The notes under the pieces are model-generated. The model had not been told where the DNA came from, ran no database searches, and saw only the letters and a program-made list of their open reading frames with translations. Both the position numbers and the translations under genes were made by a program. This document shows positions 1-11,200 of a DNA stretch of 64,000 bases, one piece after another (the first letter of the stretch is position 1; each line of letters begins with the position of its first letter). The stretch comes from Setophaga petechia. Its lineage: Eukaryota; Chordata; Aves; Passeriformes; Parulidae. Location: contig JANCRA010000030.1 in the NCBI GenBank assembly GCA_024362935.1, positions 7,236,096 through 7,300,095 of the forward strand, read 5' to 3'.

Positions 1-107
1 ATGGCTGGGAAGGCCCAGGGGAACAGCACAAAGCTTGTTGGAGTTCAAGGATTTGGAGAATTCAGGCTGGGGTTATTGAGGTGTCCTGTGCAGGGTGAAG
101 AGTTGGA

Positions 108-516
108 TGTAGCCCCACATTTCTCTTCACAGAGAAAAGCAAGACACAATTCTTCCCAATATTATTTCTGGGATTCAACAATCTCTGAACCTCAGAGAAA
201 AGAAAAACAATTCTTATCTCATTTGCTGTGCCTGTGTTTGTGCCAAAGTAGAATGCAACATGGGGATTGTTTACCCACAGTGATGGTGCTTTGTTTCCTT
301 GGCCCATCAGGGCCTGGTGTGTGTGTGGGGACTGTTGGGTGACAGTCATGAGATTCTGTGCAGTTGAGTGCTTGGCAGATTCAGTTTAGATGTAATGTAA
401 TATAGATGTAATATAACATAGAATAATATAGTATAATAAAGTAACTAATGAGCCTTCTGATAAGATGGAGTTCTCATCATTCCTCTCCTTCATCCGGGGC
501 ACAAATATCAACTATA
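108..516 (+). mobile_element. Solo LTR (family A), 409 bp, with target-site duplication
   Basis: The element starts TGTAGCCCC and ends ACTATA, probably a decayed ACTACA. It is flanked by the direct repeat GTTGGA (102-107 and 517-522; 7 bp if the preceding A is counted). Near its end it has AATAAA (tataataaag) after a short TA-rich tract. A six-base duplication is typical of class II (ERVK-like) endogenous retroviruses. A related copy lies in the opposite orientation at 44640-45743. It carries no viral gene. It lies in the last VAV2 intron seen, antisense to the gene. Confidence 0.82.
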
Positions 517-971
517 GTTGGACACCGTGATCCTTTTGGGGTCCTTCCAACTCTGGTTTTATAAGGGAGCTCCTGTCCTGTCACTGGGATTATTGTCCTG
601 CTGTTGCCAGTCCTGGATGTGGCAGATCCTGATGGTGTGAGCCCTAATCACCCTAATTTGGGGTGGACTAATCACCTTGAACACACTGCCTGCGAGGCAC
701 CAGGCAGGAAGAATCTGTCTCCAGTGCTACAGAATCTGTGGGATACCAGGCCAGGCCACCAGGCTGCTGAGCCTTCCCCCTGCAGGGCCTGCAGACATCC
801 TCCATGGGTTCAGGGAAGATCAGACTGTCCCACCACATGCTCCCAACCTGGATATCACTGCCACTGCTACAAAGCACCAAATGGCTACACAGAGGTGGAT
901 CTCAGAAGGTGACAACCCACCCAGAAACCAGGAAACCCTGAGAGGACACAGGATAGACCCACTCCTGTCAC

Positions 972-2025
972 TGTCATATTTTCTGGAAAAATCCCCTTGC
1001 CCAGCATTCTCCTGGGAAGCTGAGAAGCCTCAGAGCAAAAGGAAAACAATATTATCTCATTTGCTCCTCCTGTTTGCTGCTTTGGAATGTGTTTGGAGAT
1101 TGTTTACCAACAGGCGATTGTTTAATTGGTTTCTGGTGTGAACTGTTTTTAATTATTGACCAAGCTGTGTCAAGACTCTGGAAGGAGTCATGAGTTTTCA
1201 TTATTATCTCTTTAGCTTTCTGTAAGCATCCTTTCTGTATTCTTTAGTATAGTTTAGCTTAGTATTCTTTTATATAATATAGTATCTTAAAATAAGATAC
1301 TATAATCTTAAAATAAGATACGATAATAATAAAACATATAAATAATATAAAATCTTAAAATAAGATATGATAATAATAAAAAATATAATATAAATAATAA
1401 AAAATCTTAAAATAAGATATTATAATAATAAAAATATAAATAATATAAAATCTTAGAATAAGATACTATAATAAAAAATATAATATAATATAAAACCTTA
1501 AAATAAGATACTATAATAATAAAAAAATAATATAAATAATACAAAATCTTAAAATACGATACTATAATAATAAAAATATAATATAAATAATATAAAATCT
1601 TAAGATAAGATACTATAATAATAAAAAATATAATATAAATAATATAAAATCTTAAGATACGATAATAATAAAAAACATCTTAAGATATGATAACAATAAA
1701 AAATATAATATAAATAATACAAAATCTTACAATAAGATACTATAATAACAAAAAATATAATATAAACAATATAAAATCTTACAATAAGATACGATAATAA
1801 TAAAAAATATAATATAAATAATATAAAATCTTAAAATAAGATACTATAATAATAACAAATATAAATAATATAAAATCTTAAGATACTATAATAATAAAAA
1901 ATATAAATAATATAAAATCTTACAATAAAATACTGTAATATCTTAGAAGGTTAAATTAGCCTCCTCTGAGAACTGACGGACTCAGGTTCATCATTCCTCC
2001 CTTCACCTGGAGAACCCCGCCAACA
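972..2025 (+). mobile_element. Solo LTR (family A-like) swollen by an AT minisatellite
   Basis: It opens TGTCATATTTTCTGG and closes around gccaaca at about 2025. In between it has the family's R-region order: ctttagtatag, a TA tract, then ttagcctcctctgagaac and cattcctcccttc. The TA tract has expanded to about 660 bp (1281-1943). I see no clean target-site duplication, so the 3' edge is uncertain by a few bases. It ends about 72 bp from the donor of exon W26, antisense to VAV2. Confidence 0.75.
1281..1943. repeat. AT-rich minisatellite with hairpin core, about 15 units
   Basis: Units of roughly 40-60 bp repeat the core aatcttaaaataagatac followed by tataataataaaaaatata. The first unit contains the perfect inverted repeat AGTATCTTA / TAAGATACT around AAA. 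Later units keep most of it. The array lies inside the R region of the LTR at 972-2025. Confidence 0.9.
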
Positions 2026-2097
2026 CAAGACCCTTCCCTCTGCCATCCTCACACCAGGGAGAACACCCCACAGCAGGAATCCCCTGGGGGCACTCAC

Positions 2098-2252
2098 CCT
2101 TCCGTTGGTCTCCCCCTTCCACCATCCCTGGTCCCCTCCAATCCTGCTGTAGATCTTCACCACGTCCCCCTCGCGCAGCGACAGCTCCCGCATGTCCCGC
2201 GCCGCGAAGTTGTACCGCGCCACGGCCGTGCCTATGACCCGGGGGGTGAACA
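2098..2252 (-). CDS. VAV2: VAV2 exon W26: C-terminal SH3 domain (penultimate exon)
   Basis: This 155-nt exon starts with two bases completing Val, then encodes [20 protein letters not shown] through [19 protein letters not shown] is the ALYDY-equivalent motif and GWWKGE the groove Trp pair. It ends in phase 0 with donor GTGAGT. The closing strand (GWFPSTY...) must come from a last exon that is not in 1-2097. CpG content is higher than in the flanks. A solo LTR ends about 72 bp past the donor. Confidence 0.97.
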
Positions 2253-5200
2253 CTGCCAGGGGACAAAGCACAGCCTCAGCAGCAGCCCCCACGCTGGCTG
2301 AAGCCTGGGGAAAGCTTGCACAGGTTCAACCTGGGTTTTCCACCACGGTGCTGAGAGATGGAGCTGCTCAGAGGGAGGGGTGGCGTCACCCGAGCTGCTC
2401 AGCCCTGCATGGGTGGGGTGGTGGGGTTAAACTGGGCTCCTGCTGGGTTTGAAGGGTTCTGTGGGCTTGGGAAGCTCCTCTCTGCTGGTCAGGTGTTACT
2501 CTGGTATTTTTAAGATTCTCAAAGCCTTCTGATGTTGACATTCTTCTAAAGAACTTTATCATGCACTTTCTTGTAAATAACTTATTGTTTACATTCCTTC
2601 GATAGAGGAAGAGAGAGTTGATAAACTGTTGGTGTAACCAGTGTCATTGGAGAGGTGTCACTGTCACCCTCCAATCCGCTGTCACCTTTGTAAAACTATA
2701 AATATAGGAGTCAGAAAAATAAACGTCCTCTCTTTTCCTTCACCTTAAGAGCTGTGTGCTCGTGTTCCTTCGTGTCCGATAGCGACAGTCAGGGGTGTGG
2801 TGGGGGTCACTGGGGTGAAGGGCATTTTTGGGAGGTTGTAAAAGGAAGGATTTTTTAGAATTTTATAGAATACATAACCATTAACAAAGAAATCATGGGG
2901 GAATCCTGTTCAGCTCTCAGTGTGAGCTCTGGCAGATTGCCTTGTGGAGCTGCCACCCAGCTCCCAGCACCTGAGGGAACCACTTTGTGAATCAACTTGG
3001 ATTTAAGCTACCTCAAAACCAGAGTTCCTGGGAATGGGCTCTCCTAGAGGTGTTGAGTGAATCCTGTGTGCTCTGCCATCAGGAGGAGCCAGCTCCTAAC
3101 CTGGAACCTCCCTGCTCCTGTCCCTTGGTCCCATTAGAGACCAAATGGTGCCAAACCCTGACACTGAGCAGCACCTTGGGATGAGGAGATGACCCCAGGA
3201 GCCATCCCAGGAGCTGAGCTGCACCAGCACAGCCCCAGGGATCTCCATCACTTCAGGCAGGGGATGCTCAGGGGAAGCACAAGGAGGGAAAAGGCAGGGG
3301 CAGCTCTCAGCACTCCTGCCCCAAGGTCTGGGCACAGGGAAAAAAGGCTGGAGAACCACAGTGGAGGGATGGGATGGGCAGAGGAGGAGAAAAATGCACG
3401 TCCTCTGAGTTCATAAAAAAAGAAATAAACACCCTGAGGGGATGCTGTGCTTCACACCCCTCTTTCTCCTAAGATTTCCAAGGGTTAATTTCAATTCTAA
3501 AAGTGTGCAAACCAAGGTTGAACAAAGTTTGAGGGAAAGCTTTGCCCAGGTTTTCAGCTCTTGGGGTGGAAGGAGATGAGGATGATGATGGTGTTGGACA
3601 AACAATGTGCAACCACTGGAGGGTTTGTCCATCCTGGCCAGGCAGCCAGGCTGGAGGATGGACAGAAATCATGGCAGCTTTGAGCTCTGCCATCAGGAGC
3701 TTGCTCAGAGCCCCTTGCTACACAGAAAACTTCCTGCAATGCTTTCCATGCAGTTAGAGAATCTCAAAATCCCAGATTTGTGCTCGAAAAGTTCAGTGTT
3801 CTCCCCAACCACAGCACCAAGGAAGGCACATGTGGCTTTGCTGGTTGATTTTCTCTGTCGAGACTGAAAGATAAAAACTTCAATGGGAAGAAACTCTGGC
3901 AGGATTTTGCTCTGACCCCATCAGGAGGGAGGATGACAGCCTGGAAAGGATGACACTGCACTCCCTGTGGGGACACTGAGCCCCAAAACACAGCTGAGAG
4001 CACAGGTGTGTCCCTGTCCCCTCAGCAAGGGGCTCCTGAGCAGCCCCAGATAGCAGAGCTCAAACCCTGGATGTTCTCCTGGAGGACCAGGAGGGGCAGG
4101 CTGGGACAGGGTGAGATGCTGATGCTCAGGATGAGACACATGGGATAAGCAGGTGGAGCTTGAAGTACATCATGAGATCCCAAAGTGCTACATCCACTCT
4201 TTTTTGGGTTAATTTTAGCCCCTTTTCTCAAACAGCAACAAGTCCATCTCCTCCCTGCCTTGATTTTGGGGAGTGCATTTTGCTGCCAACCAAGCCAGGG
4301 TTAATTAAGCTAATGAACTGATTTCAGGGCAGCACTGGGGACCCCCTGAACTGCCTGTGGGGATGGAGGGACAGGGGGGACCCCACAGGTCCCACTGGTG
4401 ATGGCTTTCAAGCTGGGGATGGTGGCAGGTCTCTCCAGCAGGGAGAGGCACTGGTACCTGACCAGAAGGGACTGGAGGAGCTCTGAGAAGAAAAGTTGAG
4501 GCCCTGAGGACTGAGAAAAGAAAAGTTGTAGGAAGCGCAGGAGGCTGCAAAGAGGTTAGAGAGAAACAGAAAGAGGCAGAACACGCATTAAAAAGGAAAT
4601 TAAAATAAAATATTATAAGGCACAATGCTTTAAAAGCTGATGGAGGGATACAGGGCAAAGCATGCAGAGGGTCTTGTGCAGGGGCTCCGAGCTGGGACAG
4701 CTGAGAAAAGGTCTGGCCACAGCCCCACAGACACTGGGGGTTGAAAATTCATCCTAGGGTTGTATTTAATGCAAAAAGATATTTAACCAGCCTCTAAAAC
4801 CTATCTTTTTTTTGTATTCCTTTCTAAATATACCATGGAGAAAAATATTTAAAAGTTATTTTTCCCCACAAAGCAGTTAGTTCTGCACTCAGGCCTTTGG
4901 ACAGAACAACATCTTGTATTATTGCACTTTTTCCTTCCCTTTTATTTTGATTTTTCCTTTCTTTTAGACACAAACTTACCCTTTCACCCACCACCTCCAT
5001 TAAAGGAGTCCCACAGGAATTCAAACCACCACAAGTGACGCTGGAACCAGATCCATTAGAACACAAAAATCTCACGTGGGTGGGTGAGACAGGATAAATC
5101 CCACCAAGTGAACATCACATCCCTGCTCCCAACCAGAGGGTGGGCAAACCACAGGGTGGAAAACCACAGGAGGGGAACCAGCCTGTCCCAGCAAAACCTG

Positions 5201-8200
5201 TCCCTTCAGAGAGCCCCAGCTTGGCCAAACAGACCCCATCACCTCCAGTGAGACCCATCCTGAAAACGCCACCAGCCCTGAAGGACTTGTCTGCAAACTG
5301 AGCAGCTCAAAGCCTAGAGAGAAGCTGTCAATTCCTTCATCCACTGCTCCTAGAGCTGGCAGGAAGGGGCAGGAAGGTTTTCCAGGAGAGCCAAGCTGGT
5401 TTTACCTGGGGAGCGGGTGAAGGTCCTGGAGGTAGAGCGCTCCCGGGATTTGTAGGGGTATTTCAGAGTCGTGTCCAGCTGCTTGAAGCTCTCCTTCAGA
5501 GAGTGGCTCTGGTAGTACTCAACCAGCTCCTGGGGAGGAAGGAGAGGCACCTGGCTGTCTCTGCCACCCCCTTGTAGCAGACACAGTGCTGCAAGGGGGA
5601 ACAGAAACCCACCAGCAAGCTCTCGAACTTCTTGGCCTCCGTGATGTGGATCCAGTTGTCCTTCTCCACCACCTTGATGTGCTTCACCTCCTCATTGAAC
5701 CTGCCAACGACAGCAAAGGCACTCAAAAACAACACAGCCATGTGCTCCAGCCCTGGCTCGTCCTCTGTGGGTGAGGAATGTTGAATTATTGAGTTCCTAA
5801 AGGGGGAATTACTCACTTAATACTGATGGCAAAGCGCTCGGCCTCAGCCGGCCGCTCCCGGATCAGGTAGGTGCCGCTGACGTGGGACTTGAGCAGGTTG
5901 TCTGTCTGGTGCCTCTCCATGTTCCCTGCAAACCTGAGCCCAGAGGTTAATTAGTCCATTTAATTCATTAAAATGAACTTGTATCTTTGAACAGGCACGT
6001 TTTTGGATAAAAAGAGTCATCTTTTTTAAAGGCATGAAGGATGGAAGGCAGGTGGAGAAACATCTGAAATATCCTGAGCAGGAGGGGAAGTGCCCTGAGA
6101 TATACAAGAAGCTGCTGAGCCACTGAAACACACACAGAGTGGCCTCTTCCCTTTGAAGTACCTGACACCTGGAAAAACCCACTAATTGGCAATCAGCCTC
6201 CAGGTTAATGAGGCCTCAGCAAGAGCTGGAGAGCAGGGCTAATTTATATCCATGAATTCATAAACCTGGCTGGAGCTGAGAGAAGGAGCAGCAGGCAAGC
6301 CAAGCACAGCCTCTCCTGCCAAGGCAGGAGTTGCCTCCTCCTTCCCACAATCATTTTCTGGGCACAGAAAATGGGAAGAGAAACCAGCATCTCCCTTTTT
6401 GCCTCTGACCCTCTCCAGCAGTGAAGAAATCCCCACAGCTGCTGCCAGCGCTTTCAACACCCCACAACCACCACCATGGCAGCTCCATGGCCACAGAGAA
6501 AGCTGGATGCAGAGCTCTGCACGTGCAATTCCTTGCTGGGGTGGATTCCTGAGCCAGCAGCACCCAAAAGGCCAGGCTGGCCTGTGTCTGTGCCCACTCA
6601 CCAGGGGTAGGCTGTGTAGTCGATCTCCCTCGAGGCTGGCCGACTGTTGGGGGGCTGCAAATGGAGAATTGCTCATTAGGGAACATCCAGCAGCTCCTCG
6701 GGCTGTGCAGCACGGGTGGGATGCTCCTCTCCACGGGAGGATTCCCTCTGCCAAGCCATTCCCTGGATTCTGGGCTCGGGCAGAGGAGGGCAGTGTTGTA
6801 GCTGAGCATTTCCCTCCCAGCTCCCAGCTGTGTTTGTTCATTTACCTGAGTGGTTTTTAATTGGGAAGCAGCTGACAACATTACAGCAAGCAGCTAAAAG
6901 CAATTAAAAGAAACCAAATGCAGTTTTCCTGCACTGGGTCTGCTCTCCAGCACTCAGAGAAGGAACAGAGCTGGAAATGATGATGTCAAGCCCAGCCTTG
7001 GGAACAGGGCTGGGATCACCCTGCACCATGGCAGGAGGGATCCACCTCCCCTGTGAGGCAGAGGCCTCACTGAAGGTCCAGGGAAGGACTGAGGTCTGGA
7101 GGAGAAGGCTGAGAGAGTGACAGGGACAACCCCACCCAGCTGGCAGTGCCAGCTCCATCCCCTGTCTGGCACTCACCCTGGCATCCACGGGGCAGGGCTT
7201 CACTGAGGAGCTGGGGAAATAACCCGACTTCTTCGTCTGCAGCAGCCTCCCCTGCAGGGCCAAGCTGGGCATCAGACTGGGACAGCACTGGGGACACTGG
7301 GCAGGCGTGGGGACAGGCCCCAAACTGCCTCCCAGCCCCCAGCACACCCCTGCACCAGGAAAGCCCCAGAATCCAAGGGATAATGCAGAAGCCACTGGTT
7401 TAGGAGTTTCCCAAGAGGAATCACCCTCACCTCCCACCACGGCGAGTCAGGGTCCCCCCTCAGCAGCTCCATCACGTCCCCAATCTGAAAGGTCAGCACT
7501 GGCTTCCCAGGAGGGGCTGGGTTCCCATGGTAATTCTGAACAGCCACCATTTTAGGGCCTGGCAGAGAAGCAAAACAGTTTCACAACCTTGTCCCAGCTG
7601 AAAAAAACTCCAGAGAGAAGCAGCCCTCCTGAACTGCCCTTCCCATCCCCTGACAGGGCACAGCAGGCAGGATTCAGGGGCAGGAAACATGAAAGCAGAA
7701 AGGAATGGTGCCCACAGTGAGTGTTCTTGGCTCCTGCAGCTCCATGCATGATTGAGTTCCCTGAGCAAAAATAAACCCAGGAGGGACCCAGCCAAGCTGC
7801 AGCTCCAGCTCCCAGCCCTGCACCTGGATTTGAGCCTCACCAAGGAGCTCAAACCCAGCAGAGGAGAGGGAAATCAAGGAGAGGAAAATCAAGGAGAAGG
7901 AAATCAAGGAGAGGGAAATCAAGGAGAGGAGCTCTTGCCAGGCAATGCCTGGCCAGCAGTGACCCCACAATTGCAAAAGAGAGCAGTGAACACTCAGCTA
8001 CCACTGAAAATCAGCTGGACCTGGGACTCAGAATGCTCCTGAAGCTCCCAGGCAAAGTCCACTTGTCTTGCCAACAACTGCACATTAAATAAACCTCCCC
8101 CACTGCACCAAACCCACAGTGTTTATCCTCAAAATGCCTCCCCACCTCTGCCTCTCCCCTCCCAGCAAGAGCACTCTGTGCTTGTTTTGTTGGCTTTTCT

Positions 8201-11200
8201 GTTTTTTTTTTTTCTAACCACAAATTTGATTCAGGTTTCTTTTTTGCCAGGCTTGGCTTTCCTTCCATCAGAAAGAGCACAAAAACAAATTGTTCTTCTC
8301 CTTTGAGCCACAGCAGGGGCAGGGCAGGCCCAGAGCTCTGTCCAGGCAAGTTTGAAACACAGGAAGATAAAAAGTTCTTGCAGTAACCTTTGTGAACTGA
8401 TGGCCCAACAGAGCCCTGAGCACACTGGACATGCCAGCAGGAAAATGCTGCCCATCAGCAACAAATCTCCCTGCCAGAACATGCCTGCTCTGCCCTGGAG
8501 GCTGGTTTGGCACCAGGATGTTGTGCCAGGCTCTCCTGGGTGTGATGGGCAGCAGCTTTGCTGGTCAGGGGCACGAGGGCACCAAAGAGATTGTGGGGCA
8601 GCAGGGACAGGAGAGTCCCCATGGCTGGCCATGAAGGAGCACAGGGCCCTTCTGCAGGCACCAAAGCTCTTTGCTGGCTTTGGAAGGAGCCTCCCCCTCC
8701 CACACACACCCAGTGCTGGGGGTTCCTGCAGCCACAACCTGTCCCTGCCCTCTGTCCCACAGCAATGCCCTTACCAGGTCCTGCACCCAGTGAATCCTGC
8801 AAAGAAAGAGGAAAGAAACTCAGTGAGGACACATCAGCCTCAGCTCTCCCCACCAGCACCCACCTGATGCCTTTGGGATGAGAAAATCCCTCCCCAAATC
8901 TCCCTGGTACCCCCCAGCCCATGGTGCTCACCCCAGCTGGGTGCTGGCACCTCCTGAGGGCTCTGGGGCTGCTTAAACTGGGCCAGCTCCAGGCTGGAGA
9001 GGAGGCCACTGGTCCCCAGTCCTGTCCCACTGATCCCAATCCTATCCCACTGCTCCTCAGTCCTGTCCCAGTGCTGTCTCAGTGGTCCCCAGTCCTGTCC
9101 CAGTTGTCCCCAGTCCTGTCCCATTGGTCCCAATCCTGTCCCAGTTGTCCCCAGTCCTGTCCCAGTTGTCCCCAGTCCTGTCCCACTGGTCCCCAATCCC
9201 ATCCCAGTTGTCCCCATTCCTGTCTCAATTGTCCCCAATCCTGTCCCACTGCTCCCAGTCCTGTCCCAGTTGTTCCCAGTCCTGTCCCAGTTCTGTCCTG
9301 TTCCCAGTCCTGTCCCAATGGTCCCAATCCTGTCCCACTGCTCCTAGTCCTGTCCCAGTTGTCCCCAGTCCTGTCCCAGTTGTCCCAGTCCTGTCACAGT
9401 TGTCCCAGTCCTGTCCCACAGGTCAGACCCCTCTGAGGCCAGGGCTGGCTCCTCCCATGAGCTGGACAGGGACACAGGGGTGAGGAAAGGCCAGAGCACG
9501 AACCTGGTCTGCTGAAGAACCTGCAAGAGAAATGGTGGGTAAGGGGTTAATTTAACAGGCATCCAACCCCATTTTCTGGTTCTCCTGATGCTCTGAGTGT
9601 CACAGAGCAGCACCAGGGTGTGAAGCTGGAGCTGAAGGCCAAAGCAGAGCTGGGGACACCTGAGTCACTGCTCTGCTCTGGAGGGACTGAGCCACACAGG
9701 GCCATTCCCTCACTGCCACCAAGTCCTGCAATTCTGTCCCTCCCTCCCTCCATTCCCTATCCAAAATCTTCCCAAAGCCCCCCTGTGACCCCTCCTGGAG
9801 CATCACCAGGGTTCTGCCCTGGGTGGGCACAGGGGAGTCCCAGCTTGGCCCAGTTTAGACCCAGGACACAAATTTCTGCTGTACTTTGGGACATCTGGGG
9901 TCCTCTCCCTGCTGCAGACCCTCCCGCTTTCACTGGAAAATGATGAAGAACTGATCAAGATGAGCTTCAACAGTTCATCTTCATCAACTGGTGAAGAACT
10001 TCTCTCTTCAATTCCCCCCACAAGAGCTGGAGATCCCACCCTGCACAGAGCTGTCGTGATACCCTGCCATCCATGGGATGAACTCTTTGTTTTGGAGAAT
10101 TTTGGCTGCTTTGTTTGTATTTTAAACCATCCACCAATGTGAATTACAGCCCTGGCAGGTGGGGTGGGAGCATTACTTGTATTTTTTTATGCATTAAAAA
10201 AACATCAGAGATTTATAAAGTGAATTTCTCAGATCATTCCATGAGCTGCTCATCAAATTACTCACCCATCTTGCAGGGAGGAATAATCTCCAAGCACTCC
10301 TTGTGAGCACCTGCTCCACATTTGGGACAAAGATAGCCCTGGTAGAAGGTTCCTCTGTGCCACAAAAAACCAAAAAAAAGTCAGAAAATCCTAATCCAGC
10401 CTCAGCTTTGAGATTTTTGTTTCTGTGTTTTACTGCAGAACAGCAGGAAGGCTGTTGCTCACCTCAGGAACATCCTGCAGGCTTTGCAGTTGGTTGTCTT
10501 TTCAAATGTGTACATCTGGAAGTTGTGGTGATTTGCATTGGCTTTCTCTGGCTTGATGTTGGACCTGAGGGAAAGGAGCTGGGGGTTATCAGCCTGTGGC
10601 ATTGCAGTGACAGCTTGAACACCACACAGACACCAAATCCAGTGTGGGAGGAGATCAGGGCTTGGTTGTGGAGGGAGGATTTTGCCCATTACCTTCCCCT
10701 GGGACAGGAGTCACGGGTTTGGCCTGAGACAACCATCAGCCCAAGCTGCTGTGCCCAGGACCAGGTCCTGCAGCACCACCCTCCCTCCTCACCTGCTCCT
10801 GCTCCAGGGTGAGGTTTCCTTCCAGAGATCCACAGAAACCTTTGGGCTGGATATTTAAAATCATCCCATCCCATTCCACACCTCCCACTGTCCCAGGGTG
10901 CTCAAACCCCATCCAGCCCGGCCTTGGGCACTGCCAGGGATCCAGGGGCATCCACAGTTTCTCTGTGCCAGGGTCTGCCCACCCTCTGGGGAAGGGAAGG
11001 AAGGAATTGGGAAGGATTCCTTGCCAATATCCCATCTCAGTGTCAGAGATGCCTTGGTGGGGATGCTCAGAGAACAGTTCCAAGCTCCATCCAGCCCCCA
11101 TGAGCTTCCCCAGCCAGGGCTGCTCTGCAGTGCCCTGATGGCCCAAACCACCTTCCCCCCACTCCTGGCAACTGCACCCGGGGCTAGAGCAGCCCCCCAT

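Noticed and set aside
1..2097. Search for the last VAV2 exon (GWFPSTYVEE and stop)
   Set aside because: No such codons were found on the minus strand. The interval is two LTRs and intron.
5921..5927. Inner AG acceptor for exon W22 (before GGAACATG)
   Set aside because: It would frameshift relative to W21. The outer acceptor restores W-F-A-G-N-M.
8866..8885. cacctgatgcctttggga, resembling a minus-strand donor after a GIR-like codon run (the expected end of the CH-domain exon)
   Set aside because: It lies between W17 and W18, far out of transcript order, and the codons upstream on that strand do not encode CH-domain sequence.
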